From Burkholderiaceae bacterium (GTDB lineage Bacteria > Pseudomonadota > Gammaproteobacteria > Burkholderiales > Burkholderiaceae): DNA of 41,125 nt. Positions 33,500 through 41,125 of this stretch are shown one piece after another. Made by a program: the position numbers and the translations under genes. How positions within the stretch are numbered: the first letter of the stretch is position 1; the number at the start of each line of letters is the position of its first letter. Where the stretch lies: assembly GCA_017998575.1 (NCBI GenBank), contig JAGOCV010000001.1, positions 1-41,125 of the forward strand. Reading direction: 5' to 3'. The notes below the pieces were generated by a model. The model was not told where the DNA came from. It saw nothing but the letters and a program-made list of their open reading frames with translations, and did not search any database.

Positions 33500-34615
33500 T
33501 CAGCGCAGGCCCATCGCCTGCCGCGCCACCTGCCGCTTGATCCAGCCGCTCTGATCGAATCCCTTCATGCCCCAGTTGCGCAGCCCGGGCAGCGGCCCGT
33601 CGTCGCGCGAAAACAATTGCTGCAACCCATCGGTGGCCAGCGTCATCGGCAGCACGCCGGCAGCGCGGGCCCGCGCGTATTGGCGCAGCAGGCGTTCGTC
33701 ATCGGGGCCTCGCCAGAAGGCGCGCTCGTGCATCACCTTCGCCAGTTCGGCCGCATCGGCCAGCCCGAGGTTGAGTCCCTGGCCGGCCAAGGGGTGCATG
33801 CTGTGCGCCGCATCACCGGCCAGCGCGAACGCGCCGGCCGCCGTGCGGCCCACCCAGCGGCTGGCCATGGCGCGCTGCAGGGGCCAGGCCACGCGTTCGG
33901 ACGCGAGTTCGATCGCGCCCAGCTCGCCGTGGCTGGCCTGATGCAGCGCGGCCGCGAAGGCCGCCGGGTCTTGCGCCAGCAATTGCGCCACCCGATCCTT
34001 CGGAACTGACCACACCAGCGCCACCGAGTTCCCGCCCGGTCCGCCGAGCGGCAGCAAACCGAGCACCGAGCGGTCTTCGAACCATTGCCGGGCCGCCTGG
34101 GCGTGCGGTTTTTCACACAGCAGGCGCGCCGCGATGGCGCTCTGTGCGTAAGGCGTGACGTCGTACTCGACGCCGAACTCGGCACGCGTCTGGCTCGCCC
34201 GGCCTTCGCACACCACCGTCAGGCGGGCCGGCGCGGGCTCGTGCACCACGTCGATGTGCGAGTGGTAGCGCACGGCAGCGGCCAGGCGCTCCTCGAGCGC
34301 GGGCACGTCGACGATCCAGGTGAGGGCCTCGACCTGCTGCCGGCCGGCGGAGAAATGCACCGTGCCGCCTCCATCGCCGTGCACCACCATGTCGAGCACG
34401 GGTGTGGCCAGCGTCTCGTCGGGCCACACGCGCAGTTCCTGCAGCAGGGCGCGCGAGGCAGCGTTGAGCGCGTAGGCGCGCACGTCGGGCCGGGCCTGGG
34501 GTTCGGCCGGGGCTTCCACCAGCGCCACGCGCCAGCGCTCGCGTGCCAGCAGCAGGGCCACGGTACGGCCGACGATGCCCGCGCCGCGGATGCAAATGTC
34601 CACATTCGAAACCAT
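33500..34615 (-). CDS. UbiH/UbiF-family FAD-dependent hydroxylase
   Basis: 371 residues. The Rossmann FAD motif GAGIVG lies at 11-16 and the second FAD motif GDAAHSMHPLAGQGLNLG at 267-284, both typical of aromatic-ring hydroxylases of the ubiquinone pathway. The conserved Gly-Asp, Pro and GQG are intact. Which ring position it hydroxylates cannot be told from the sequence. ATG 34615 is the family-typical start just before the FAD motif. It is divergent from the AsmA-like gene across 85 bases and lies 74 bases upstream of the dsbC-like gene. Confidence 0.9.
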   Translation of the reverse strand: MVSNVDICIRGAGIVGRTVALLLARERWRVALVEAPAEPQARPDVRAYALNAASRALLQELRVWPDETLATPVLDMVVHGDGGGTVHFSAGRQQVEALTWIVDVPALEERLAAAVRYHSHIDVVHEPAPARLTVVCEGRASQTRAEFGVEYDVTPYAQSAIAARLLCEKPHAQAARQWFEDRSVLGLLPLGGPGGNSVALVWSVPKDRVAQLLAQDPAAFAAALHQASHGELGAIELASERVAWPLQRAMASRWVGRTAAGAFALAGDAAHSMHPLAGQGLNLGLADAAELAKVMHERAFWRGPDDERLLRQYARARAAGVLPMTLATDGLQQLFSRDDGPLPGLRNWGMKGFDQSGWIKRQVARQAMGLR

Positions 34616-34700
34616 CGGGGCATTGTAGGAGGCGGCACAATCGTGCGGGACGGCTGCGCCGATGTCCGGCACACCGTGGCAGTCTTTCGTCCGACATCGC

Positions 34701-36740
34701 ATGACCTCCCTCAAACGCCCCCTTGCCTGGACGCTCGCCATCGTGCTGGGCGTGCTGCTGCTGGCCGGTGCGGTGCTGGCCGTCTTCGTGGCCACCTTCG
34801 ATGCCAACCGCTACAAGCCGCAGGCCATCGAATGGATGCGTACGCACTACGACCGCGAACTGGCCATCGATGGCCCGCTGGCACTGCGGATGTGGCCGCG
34901 CCTGGCGCTGTCGGCGCAGGGCGTGCGGCTGTCGGGCCCCGGCCGCGCGGGCGAATTCGCAGCCGTGGCCAGCGCCGACGTAGCACTGGAACTGCTGCCC
35001 CTGCTGCGCGGCGAGGTGCGTGCAGGCCGTGTCAGCGTGCATGGCGTGCGCCTGGCCTACCTGCGCGACGCGCGTGGCCGCAGCAACCTGGACGACCTGC
35101 TCGCGCCGGCCCCGCCCGAACCCGCCGCGGCAGCCGGCGCGGCGCCGTCCGGCCCGGTAGCGATCGACGTGGCCGGCATCGACCTGCGCGACGCCGTGCT
35201 GCATGTGAAGGACGACCTCGGCGGCGTGGCCGGCACCGTGACGCTGCAGCGCCTGCAGGCCGGCCGCATCGCGCCGGGCATGCAGACGCCGGTGGAGCTG
35301 CAACTGGCGCTGGACCTGGCCCAGCCCGCCATCCGTGGCGACCTGTCCGGCCGCACGCAACTGAGTCTGGCGGCCCAGCCGGCCCGCGGCGGCGCGCCGG
35401 CCGCCACGGTGGTCACGCTGGGCGAATCCAGCCTGTCGTTCAGGGGCACGGCGGCCGACGTGCGGGTGGCGCGCGCCGAGATCGGCCTGGCCGGCACGGC
35501 CTACGCGGCCGAGAGCCACACCACCACCGTGCAGGGCCTCAAGCTCGCGCTGGAAGCCGCGCTGCCCGGCCTGGGTGCGCAGACGCTGGAACTGCAGGGC
35601 ACGGCCGCGGCTTCGCCCCGCCGCGCCGACTGGCAACTGCAGGGCCGCTGGCGCGCGCCGGGCAACGACGGCCCGATCTCCACCAGCGGCCGATACGCCA
35701 TCGACACCGGAACCATCGATGCCCGGGCCGAACTGCAATCGCTCGACCTCGATGCGCTGCGCGCGGGGGCGCCCGCGCCAGCGGCAGTGGCCGCCGCATC
35801 GGTCCCTGCCGCGCCGGCCAGGGGCGGCCCGGCCGCGGCCAGCGGCGACGCCGCGCCGGTGGACTTGCGCCCGGTCACGCTGCTCAAGGGCACCGTGCAG
35901 GCCAGGCTGGGCACGCTGGTGGCCAACGGCGTCCGTTTCTCCGACATGGCCGTCACGCTCAAGGGCGACGGCCGGGCGCTCGACGCCGCGCCGTTCAGCG
36001 CGCGGGTGTGGAGCGGCCGCATCGAAGGCCGCGCGCGCGCCGAGGCCGCCGCATCGCGTCTGGCAATCGCCGCCACGGCCAGCGACATCCGCATCGAGCA
36101 GGCCATGGCCGACCTGTCGGGCCGCGACACGGTGCGCGGTACCGGTCGGCTCGAGTTCGACCTGAACACGCGCGGGCAGACCGTGGGCCAGCTCAAGTCG
36201 CAACTGGCCGGCCGCGCTGCCGTCCAGTTGCGCGATGGCGCCGTCAAGGGCTTCAATCTGGCCGAACTCGGCCGCAAGGCCAAGGCGGCGCTGGCGCTCA
36301 GGAAAGACGACTATGAGAAGGCCAGCGCCACCGCGCAGACCGATTTCTCCGAGATCGCGATGAGCTTCACCATCGCCCAGGGCATCGCGCGCAGCAGCGA
36401 CCTGGCCGCCAAGAGCCCCTACCTGCGCGTGGGCGGCGAGGGGCAGATCGACATCCCGCGCTCGGCCATCGACTACACCGCCTTCGTCACCGTGACCGAC
36501 ACCTCCAGGGGCCAGGGCGGCGCCGAGCTGTCGGCGCTCGAAGGCGTGCGCCTGCCGGTGCGTCTCACGGGTCCGCTCGATGCCATGCAGTACCAGGTGC
36601 AGTGGTCGGCCGTGGGCGGCGCCATCGCCAAGGAGGCGGTGAAGCAGAAGCTGGAAGAAAAGCTCGGCCTCGATTCGCAGGAGAAGAAGGACGCGCTGAA
36701 GGACAAAGCCCGCGAGAAACTGAAAGGACTTTTCAAGTGA
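34701..36740 (+). CDS. AsmA-family envelope protein
   Basis: 679 residues: short cytoplasmic N terminus, one membrane segment (about 12-32), then a long periplasmic region. The start reads FDANRYKPQAIEWMRTHYDREL-like (AsmA N-terminal pattern, DGPLALRMWPRLALSAQGVRL). The AsmA_2 C-terminal part (about 500-640) includes GTGRLEFDLNTRGQT, SQLAGRAAVQLRDGAVKGFNLAE and IDIPRSAIDYTAFV. Low-complexity Ala/Pro linkers lie at about 133-150 and 355-395. AsmA-like proteins are large periplasmic beta-structures linked to lipid transport and outer-membrane homeostasis. MTSLKRP at 34701 is preferred to an in-frame ATG 39 bases upstream. The stop overlaps the next start. Confidence 0.9.
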   Translation: MTSLKRPLAWTLAIVLGVLLLAGAVLAVFVATFDANRYKPQAIEWMRTHYDRELAIDGPLALRMWPRLALSAQGVRLSGPGRAGEFAAVASADVALELLPLLRGEVRAGRVSVHGVRLAYLRDARGRSNLDDLLAPAPPEPAAAAGAAPSGPVAIDVAGIDLRDAVLHVKDDLGGVAGTVTLQRLQAGRIAPGMQTPVELQLALDLAQPAIRGDLSGRTQLSLAAQPARGGAPAATVVTLGESSLSFRGTAADVRVARAEIGLAGTAYAAESHTTTVQGLKLALEAALPGLGAQTLELQGTAAASPRRADWQLQGRWRAPGNDGPISTSGRYAIDTGTIDARAELQSLDLDALRAGAPAPAAVAAASVPAAPARGGPAAASGDAAPVDLRPVTLLKGTVQARLGTLVANGVRFSDMAVTLKGDGRALDAAPFSARVWSGRIEGRARAEAAASRLAIAATASDIRIEQAMADLSGRDTVRGTGRLEFDLNTRGQTVGQLKSQLAGRAAVQLRDGAVKGFNLAELGRKAKAALALRKDDYEKASATAQTDFSEIAMSFTIAQGIARSSDLAAKSPYLRVGGEGQIDIPRSAIDYTAFVTVTDTSRGQGGAELSALEGVRLPVRLTGPLDAMQYQVQWSAVGGAIAKEAVKQKLEEKLGLDSQEKKDALKDKAREKLKGLFK

Positions 36741-37615
36741 GTGACGCAGTGAATGACGTGACGGCCACCATCGCCCGCCTGTTCGTCTACCCCATCAAGT
36801 CCTGCGCGGGCGTGGAGGTGCGAGAGGCCGTGCTGACCGAAACCGGGCTCGAATTCGACCGCGCCTGGATGCTGGTGGACGAGGCCGGCGTGTTCGTCAC
36901 CCAGCGCGAGCTGCCGCGCATGCAGCTCATCCGCCCGCAGCTCAAGCACTTCGACATGGTGCTGCGCGCGCCCGGCATGCTGGCGCTGCACATCTCCCTC
37001 AACGAAGTCGAAGAGCCCGTGCGCGTGAAGATATGGGATGACGAGGTCGCCGCCTACGACATGGGCGATGTGGCCGCCCAGTGGTTCAGCGATTTCCTGG
37101 GCCGCAAGCTGCGCCTGGTGCGGTTCGACCCCGAATTCAAGCGCCCCTCCAGCCGCAAGTGGACGGGCGATGCCGAAGCGTTCAACCAGTTCAACGACGG
37201 CTATCCGGTCCTGGTGACCAGCGAGGCTTCGGTCGCCGGGCTCAATGAGCGCCTGGCCGCCGCGGGCCGGTTGCCCGGCGGCCAGCCCGTGGGCGTGGAA
37301 CGCCTGCGGCCCAACATCGTGCTGGCTGGCGTCGAGGCGCACGACGAGGACCGGCTCGACCTGTTCACCGTGGACACGGGCGAGGGCGCCGCCACGCTGC
37401 GCCCGGTCAAGCCCTGCGTGCGCTGCCCCATCCCTGACATCGACCCCGCCACCGCCCAGAGCAGCCCCGAAGTGGGCGACATGCTGCGCACCTACCGCGC
37501 CAACGCCCGCATGGACGGCCGCATCACCTTCGGCACCAATGCCATCGTGATCGAGGGGGTGGACCGCGTGCTGCGCGTGGGCCAGGCCGTGCGCGCCGAC
37601 TACGTGTTCGAATGA
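36737..37615 (+). CDS. MOSC domain protein
   Basis: 292 residues: MOSC N-terminal beta-barrel domain (about 10-125; [27 protein letters not shown]) and MOSC domain (about 140-290; [24 protein letters not shown], and the conserved Cys in [13 protein letters not shown]). MOSC proteins bind a molybdenum-cofactor sulfur or reduce N-hydroxylated compounds (YcbX/mARC group), and this one has the YcbX-like core without the C-terminal ferredoxin. The start is GTG at 36737, overlapping the asmA-like stop as GTGA; no ATG fits. The stop overlaps the next ATG. Confidence 0.9.
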   Translation: MSDAVNDVTATIARLFVYPIKSCAGVEVREAVLTETGLEFDRAWMLVDEAGVFVTQRELPRMQLIRPQLKHFDMVLRAPGMLALHISLNEVEEPVRVKIWDDEVAAYDMGDVAAQWFSDFLGRKLRLVRFDPEFKRPSSRKWTGDAEAFNQFNDGYPVLVTSEASVAGLNERLAAAGRLPGGQPVGVERLRPNIVLAGVEAHDEDRLDLFTVDTGEGAATLRPVKPCVRCPIPDIDPATAQSSPEVGDMLRTYRANARMDGRITFGTNAIVIEGVDRVLRVGQAVRADYVFE

Positions 37616-37890
37616 CGATGCCCGACGAGCTGCCCGCCCTGGCTGACCCCGCGCCGCCGGCCCAGCCGCGCAACCCGCTGCACGGCGTCACGCTCGAGGC
37701 CATCGTGAACGCGCTGGTGGCGCATTACGGCTGGGACGAACTGGGCCGCCGCATCCCCGTGCGCTGCTTCACGCACGAACCCAGCGTGTCGTCGAGCCTG
37801 CGCTTCCTGCGCAAGACGCCGTGGGCGCGGGAGAAAGTCGAAGGCCTGTACCTCTTCATGCTGCGCGATGCCCGGCGGGGCGGCCGGTAA
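37612..37890 (+). CDS. VF530-family small DNA-binding protein (DUF2132)
   Basis: 92 residues. The core [33 protein letters not shown], here seen as [18 protein letters not shown] and [16 protein letters not shown], then [17 protein letters not shown], is the VF530 signature; members are compact helical proteins with DNA-binding resemblance. The Pro-rich first 20 residues are extra. The ATG overlaps the MOSC stop (ATGA), so asmA-like, MOSC and VF530 genes are coupled in series. Confidence 0.92.
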   Translation: MTMPDELPALADPAPPAQPRNPLHGVTLEAIVNALVAHYGWDELGRRIPVRCFTHEPSVSSSLRFLRKTPWAREKVEGLYLFMLRDARRGGR

Positions 37891-37961
37891 AATCGCCGGT
37901 TCGCCGCCGTTCGCGGTTTCCGCGGCCCCTTCTCTCCGCCTTCCCTGAAAGCCCCCCGACC

Positions 37962-39053
37962 ATGAGCCTCCAATGCGGCATCGTCGGCCTGCCCAACGTG
38001 GGCAAGTCCACTCTCTTCAACGCGCTGACCAAGGCCGGCATCGCGGCTGAAAACTATCCGTTCTGCACCATCGAGCCCAACGTCGGCGTCGTCGAGGTAC
38101 CCGATCCGCGCCTGAAGGCGCTCAGCGACATCGTGCAGCCCGAGCGCGTGGTGCCCGCCATCGTCGAATTCGTCGACATCGCCGGCCTGGTGGCCGGCGC
38201 GAGCACCGGCGAAGGGCTGGGCAACAAGTTCCTGGCCCACATCCGCGAAACCGACGCCACCGTCAACGTCGTGCGCTGCTTCGACGACGAGAACGTGATC
38301 CACGTGGCCGGCCGTGTCGACCCGATCTCGGACATCGAAGTCATCCAGACCGAGCTGTGCCTGGCCGACCTCTCCACGGTCGAAAAGGCGCTGCATCGCC
38401 ACACCAAGACCGCGCGCTCCGGCGACAAGGACGCGATCAAGCTGGTCGGCCTGCTCGAGCGCTGCCAGAAGGCGCTCAACGAGAACATTCCCGTGCGGGC
38501 GCTGGAGTTCAGCAAGGAAGAGCTGCCGCTGGTGAAGTCGTTCACGCTCATCACCGCCAAGCCCGCCATGTTCGTGGGCAACGTGAGCGAGGACGGCTTC
38601 GAGAACAACCCCTACCTCGACCGCCTGCGCGAATACGCCGCGAAGCAGAACGCACCCGTGGTGGCGATCTGCGCCAAGATCGAAGCTGAACTGGCCGACA
38701 TGAGCGACGAAGACAAGCGCATGTTCCTCGCCGAGATCGGCCAGGAAGAGCCAGGCCTCGACCGCCTGATCCGCGCCGCCTTCAAGCTGCTGGGGCTGCA
38801 GACTTACTTCACTGCAGGCGTCAAGGAAGTGCGCGCCTGGACCATCCGCATCGGCGACACCGCGCCGCAGGCCGCCGGCGTCATCCACGGCGATTTCGAA
38901 CGCGGCTTCATCCGCGCGCAGACCATCGCCTTCGACGACTACATCGCCTTCAAGGGCGAGAACGGCGCCAAGGACGCGGGCAAGATGCGCAGCGAAGGCA
39001 AGGAGTACGTCGTCAAGGATGGGGACGTGTTGAACTTCCTGTTCAACGTCTGA
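37962..39053 (+). CDS. ychF: Redox-regulated ATPase YchF
   Basis: 363-residue OBG-like P-loop protein that binds ribosomes and hydrolyses ATP. Motifs: [15 protein letters not shown] (9-23), [10 protein letters not shown] (switch II region), coiled-coil insertion (about 130-200), NVSEDGF (in place of the GTPase NKxD motif, explaining ATP preference) and a C-terminal TGS domain ending [12 protein letters not shown]. The start [16 protein letters not shown] is invariant in the family. It follows the VF530 gene after 71 bases, with a -10-like TAAAAT near 37888, so it may have its own promoter. Confidence 0.97.
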   Translation: MSLQCGIVGLPNVGKSTLFNALTKAGIAAENYPFCTIEPNVGVVEVPDPRLKALSDIVQPERVVPAIVEFVDIAGLVAGASTGEGLGNKFLAHIRETDATVNVVRCFDDENVIHVAGRVDPISDIEVIQTELCLADLSTVEKALHRHTKTARSGDKDAIKLVGLLERCQKALNENIPVRALEFSKEELPLVKSFTLITAKPAMFVGNVSEDGFENNPYLDRLREYAAKQNAPVVAICAKIEAELADMSDEDKRMFLAEIGQEEPGLDRLIRAAFKLLGLQTYFTAGVKEVRAWTIRIGDTAPQAAGVIHGDFERGFIRAQTIAFDDYIAFKGENGAKDAGKMRSEGKEYVVKDGDVLNFLFNV

Positions 39054-39062
39054 GGCTTCTTC

Positions 39063-39085
39063 GGGCCGGATGTCGATGCCGGCCC
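39063..39085. terminator. Hairpin after ychF
   Basis: GGGCCGG (39063-39069) pairs with CCGGCCC (39079-39085) over a 9-base loop, 9 bases after the ychF stop. No T tract follows, so termination is only likely, not certain. Confidence 0.4.
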
Positions 39086-39145
39086 CGCCGGGTCATCGTG
39101 GGAATGCAGGGCGCAGGTTGCGTCCATCACTCCAACGGAGATCCC

Positions 39146-39298
39146 ATGCGGTTCATGGTCTTTGTCAAGGCGCCTGCCGACAGCGAAGCCGGCGTCATGC
39201 CCGACGCGTCGATGCTTGTCGCTATGGGCCGGTTCAACAACACCCATGCCGCTCGTGCTGGGCTGCTACTGAAGCTGGCGCCCGGGCTTGCCGTGTGA
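39146..39298 (+). pseudogene. Truncated YCII-family protein gene
   Basis: MRFMVFVKAPADSEAGVMPD followed by MLVAMGRFNNTHAARAGLLL matches the N terminus of YCII-related proteins (typically MRFMVIVKA...DSEAGVMP...AMGKYNEELVKAGVLL), which are usually more than 110 residues. Here homology stops after about 43 residues, and the frame ends at residue 50 after KLAPGLAV, so the C-terminal part with the family's catalytic His/Asp region is missing. GGAG lies 8 bases before the ATG, so the remnant could still be translated. The last 33 bases overlap the convergent gene at 39266. A deletion joining the YCII start to foreign sequence is the simplest reading. Confidence 0.6.
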
Positions 39299-39805
39299 CC
39301 CCAGGCTGGGCGGGAGCCGTTGCTGCTGCGTGCTAATCAACATCGATTCCATCGACGCCGTGAGCCGGTCGGCGGCCTCGGCCACTTCATGCGCCTGACG
39401 CACGGCGTTCATGGCCAGCTCCAGAACCACCGCGGCCTCGATCTTCTGTCGCGGCGAATGCGCGCGGTCCAGCGCTGCCTCTGCAGCTTCCTGCGCATCG
39501 TTGGCGCGTTCCACCGACGCACGTGCGGCTGCCGGAGCCTGTGCCACTGAAACGGCCAGATCCTGCGCCGTCACGCTCATCTGTGCCGCCGCGTCGCGCG
39601 CCTGCTCCAGCTTCAGGCGAGCTTCTCGGAAGGCGCTGTAGTCGTCGATGACTCGGATCGCCATACCGAGCTGCGGATGACGCGCCACGCTGGCGCGCAA
39701 CTTCCGCAGCTGTTCGGTGTCGTAGCCGAGCAGGGAGGCGAGGACGGTCGGCGCCGACAGTGAATCGGCGCGCGACCATTCCAGCGCGAGATCGTCGAAA
39801 TCCAT
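39266..39805 (-). CDS. Hypothetical Ala-rich coiled-coil protein
   Basis: 179 residues starting MDFDDLALEWSRADSLSAPT. The start at 39805 has a perfect AGGAGG 8 bases upstream; longer reading would need a TTG. Residues about 35-65 form a compact segment (LRKLRASVARHPQLGMAIRVIDDY). Residues about 65-165 are Ala, Glu and Gln rich with heptad-like spacing, suggesting a long coiled coil (REARLKLEQARDAAAQM, VERANDAQEAAEAALDRA). There is no signal peptide or membrane segment. No family is recognised. Its polar C-terminal tail overlaps the truncated YCII gene on the other strand. Confidence 0.65.
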   Translation of the reverse strand: MDFDDLALEWSRADSLSAPTVLASLLGYDTEQLRKLRASVARHPQLGMAIRVIDDYSAFREARLKLEQARDAAAQMSVTAQDLAVSVAQAPAAARASVERANDAQEAAEAALDRAHSPRQKIEAAVVLELAMNAVRQAHEVAEAADRLTASMESMLISTQQQRLPPSLGSHGKPGRQLQ

Positions 39806-39869
39806 GGGAGCAACCTCCTCGGCTGATGATTCAGGCGCCAAGGTTACCGAGCCATGACAGCAGTTCCCC

Positions 39870-39902
39870 GTCGGAATCCGCTGACTGGCGCTGTCGGAAT
39901 CC
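39870..39902. repeat. Two short direct repeats in a non-coding gap
   Basis: GTCGGAATCC occurs at 39870-39879 and again at 39893-39902, 23 bases apart, each followed by a GCT or CGCT. They lie in the gap (39806-39998) upstream of the coiled-coil gene and after the FkbM gene. They could be a regulator site or chance; nothing else is visible in the gap. Confidence 0.3.
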
Positions 39903-39998
39903 CGCTCAGAACGCAGTCAACCGGCTTTTCCGGGCGCGGCGGACACGGGTGGTGCACGGCAAACGAATGCCGTCATCAGGTCACCAGACCGCACTGCC

Positions 39999-40865
39999 TC
40001 AGCCCCTCAGACCCACCAGATCGAACTGGAAGAAGTCCGGGTTGTCGCCTGGTGCCTTGGCGAGGATGGCGTCAACGGTGAGTGGTAGAAGATCGCCGCC
40101 TGCGGTGAGCTCGTGGAGCGTGAAGCCCGCGTCGGCCAACAGCTGGGGCAACGCGCGGGGATCGTGGCCCGCCTTGCGCAGGAAGGCGGGCGAGTATTCG
40201 AGGATGAGCGCGCGCGTGCGCGCCAACGTTTTCGTAGCTCCCAGGAGCACCTCCTGCTCGAAGCCCTCGACGTCGATCTTGAGCAGTTCGACCGTGCGGC
40301 CGGCGTAGTGCGCGAGGGCTTCGTCGAGCGTGACGATCGGCAGGTCTTCACCGCCCAGATCTCCGCCGACGTGCTGCATGGGCAGGAAGGAGTGCATGCC
40401 GGGGTTGGCGTCGGGTGCGTGGTGCAGGTGTGCCGTGCCGCTCTCGCGGCCCACGCCCTTGGCGACGACTTCGACGTGGTCTTCGCAGCGGTTGTCCTGG
40501 ATGTTGCGACGCAGCCGCGCCAGTGTGGCCGGCGCCGGTTCGAAGGCGACCACCTTCGCTCCCGGGCCGCCGTGACGGGCCAGCAAGCAGGTGTACCACC
40601 CGAAATTCGCCCCGACATCGACGTAGAGGGCGTCACGTGCCCCAGTCGCCCGGCCCAGCATCCAGTTGCTGATGTTGGGCTCGTAGGCACGGTACTTGGC
40701 CAGGTGCCACGAGAAGATCGTGTCCATGGGCACCGTGAAAGACATGTCCAGTGCGGGAATGCGCGCCGTGTAGTCCGGCGAGCCGCTCCAGCGGGTCGCG
40801 AACCAGTGGCGAATGCCGCGCAGCGCGCTGGCGGCGCTGCGGCGGCGGTGGAGTTGCTCAGGCAT
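39999..40865 (-). CDS. FkbM-family SAM-dependent methyltransferase
   Basis: 288 residues with the class I methyltransferase core: DVGANFGWYT (motif I, 83-92), VVAFEPAPATLARLRRNI (motif II acidic residue in FEP) and LLKIDVEGFEQEVLLGA, the FkbM hallmark. FkbM enzymes O-methylate sugars or polyketides, and many bacterial members act on surface polysaccharide. No glycan genes are next to it here. The ATG at 40865 overlaps the end of recJ by 8 bases, so it is probably co-transcribed with recJ. Confidence 0.92.
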   Translation of the reverse strand: MPEQLHRRRSAASALRGIRHWFATRWSGSPDYTARIPALDMSFTVPMDTIFSWHLAKYRAYEPNISNWMLGRATGARDALYVDVGANFGWYTCLLARHGGPGAKVVAFEPAPATLARLRRNIQDNRCEDHVEVVAKGVGRESGTAHLHHAPDANPGMHSFLPMQHVGGDLGGEDLPIVTLDEALAHYAGRTVELLKIDVEGFEQEVLLGATKTLARTRALILEYSPAFLRKAGHDPRALPQLLADAGFTLHELTAGGDLLPLTVDAILAKAPGDNPDFFQFDLVGLRG

Positions 40866-41125
40866 CGTGGGCTCCCTCGATCAGAAATCGTACCTTGCGC
40901 TCTCCGCGCCATTCATCCGCATCGAGGCGGAACGCCAGCACCACGCGCGCGGGCAGGGCATCGGTGTGGCCGAACCAGATGGCGTCCACCGGCTGGCCCT
41001 GGTGCCTGAGCTTGAGGGCCAGATGCTTTTCGCCCACCAGACGCTGCGACACCACTTCCACTTCTTCGCTGAAGGTGGGCGGCGCGAAGCCTTGGCCCCA
41101 GACCTCGCGGTGCAGGGTGTCCACC
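40858..41125 (-). CDS. recJ: Single-stranded-DNA exonuclease RecJ, C-terminal end
   Basis: The 88 visible residues are the end of a larger protein entering from the right edge. EVWGQGFAPPTF, VVSQRLVGEKHLALKLRHQG, AIWFGHTDALPARVVLAFRL and DEWRGERKVRFLIE match the C-terminal OB-like domain of RecJ, the 5'-3' single-strand exonuclease of recombination and mismatch repair. The catalytic DHH motifs lie outside the window. Its stop codon lies inside the start of the FkbM gene. Confidence 0.92.
   Translation of the reverse strand, partial: VDTLHREVWGQGFAPPTFSEEVEVVSQRLVGEKHLALKLRHQGQPVDAIWFGHTDALPARVVLAFRLDADEWRGERKVRFLIEGAHDA

Noticed and set aside
39098..39145. Earlier in-frame ATG as start of the YCII remnant
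   Set aside because: YCII similarity begins exactly at the ATG at 39146, which has GGAG upstream; the extra residues are unlike the family.

Overview
The window is about 41 kb of very GC-rich bacterial chromosome. Its gene content and order point to a betaproteobacterium of the Burkholderiales, most likely the family Comamonadaceae: ccsA-like/ffh, opgGH next to a glrK-lipoprotein-glrR cluster, ubiH-dsbC-M61 peptidase, and a recJ end. This placement is inferred from gene families and order, not from a database search. I see no insertion sequence, prophage, CRISPR array or rRNA. One tRNA gene is present.

Layout. 1-5471: the edge of a CcsA/YpjD-like membrane protein, divergent ffh, then convergent opgGH for osmoregulated periplasmic glucans. 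5472-11122 (all minus): a hypothetical secreted protein, miaB, the sensor kinase glrK, a QseG-like lipoprotein and the sigma-54 activator glrR. The gap between glrR and opgG carries a perfect sigma-54 promoter motif, a consensus IHF site and a perfect TGTC-N10-GACA GlrR-type site, so this two-component system probably controls opgGH directly. 11123-15984 (plus): an OmpR-type regulator, a CHASE2 sensor kinase, three phased repeats, and a small translationally coupled operon. That operon encodes an MbcA/ParS-like antitoxin candidate, a RES-family protein lacking two of its three signature catalytic residues, and a small acidic protein. 15985-16600: infA and a CAT-anticodon tRNA. 16616-20037: a von Willebrand factor A lipoprotein divergent from an ECF sigma factor, which is coupled to a membrane protein with a (GCACCG)14 Ala-Pro microsatellite. 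20073-22179: an enoyl-CoA hydratase and an NRAMP-family transporter with altered metal-site motifs.

22236-28042 (minus) is the most distinctive region. It looks like an organosulfur-scavenging operon: class II aldolase, SsuD-like flavin monooxygenase, a sulfonate-type ABC importer (binding protein, ATPase, permease) and a homologue of the desulfinase DszB that keeps the catalytic Cys, a His and an Arg. The monooxygenase differs from SsuD at several active-site positions, so the substrate is probably not a simple alkanesulfonate.

28341-30894 (plus) is a compact paaG-paaI-paaK set behind a TetR/PaaR-like palindrome and a leader hairpin. 30919-34615 (minus) holds ubiH-like, dsbC-like and M61 peptidase genes. 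34701-39053 (plus) holds asmA-like, MOSC, VF530 and ychF genes. The right end has a truncated YCII-family gene, a coiled-coil hypothetical protein, an FkbM methyltransferase overlapping the end of recJ, and the recJ 3' end.
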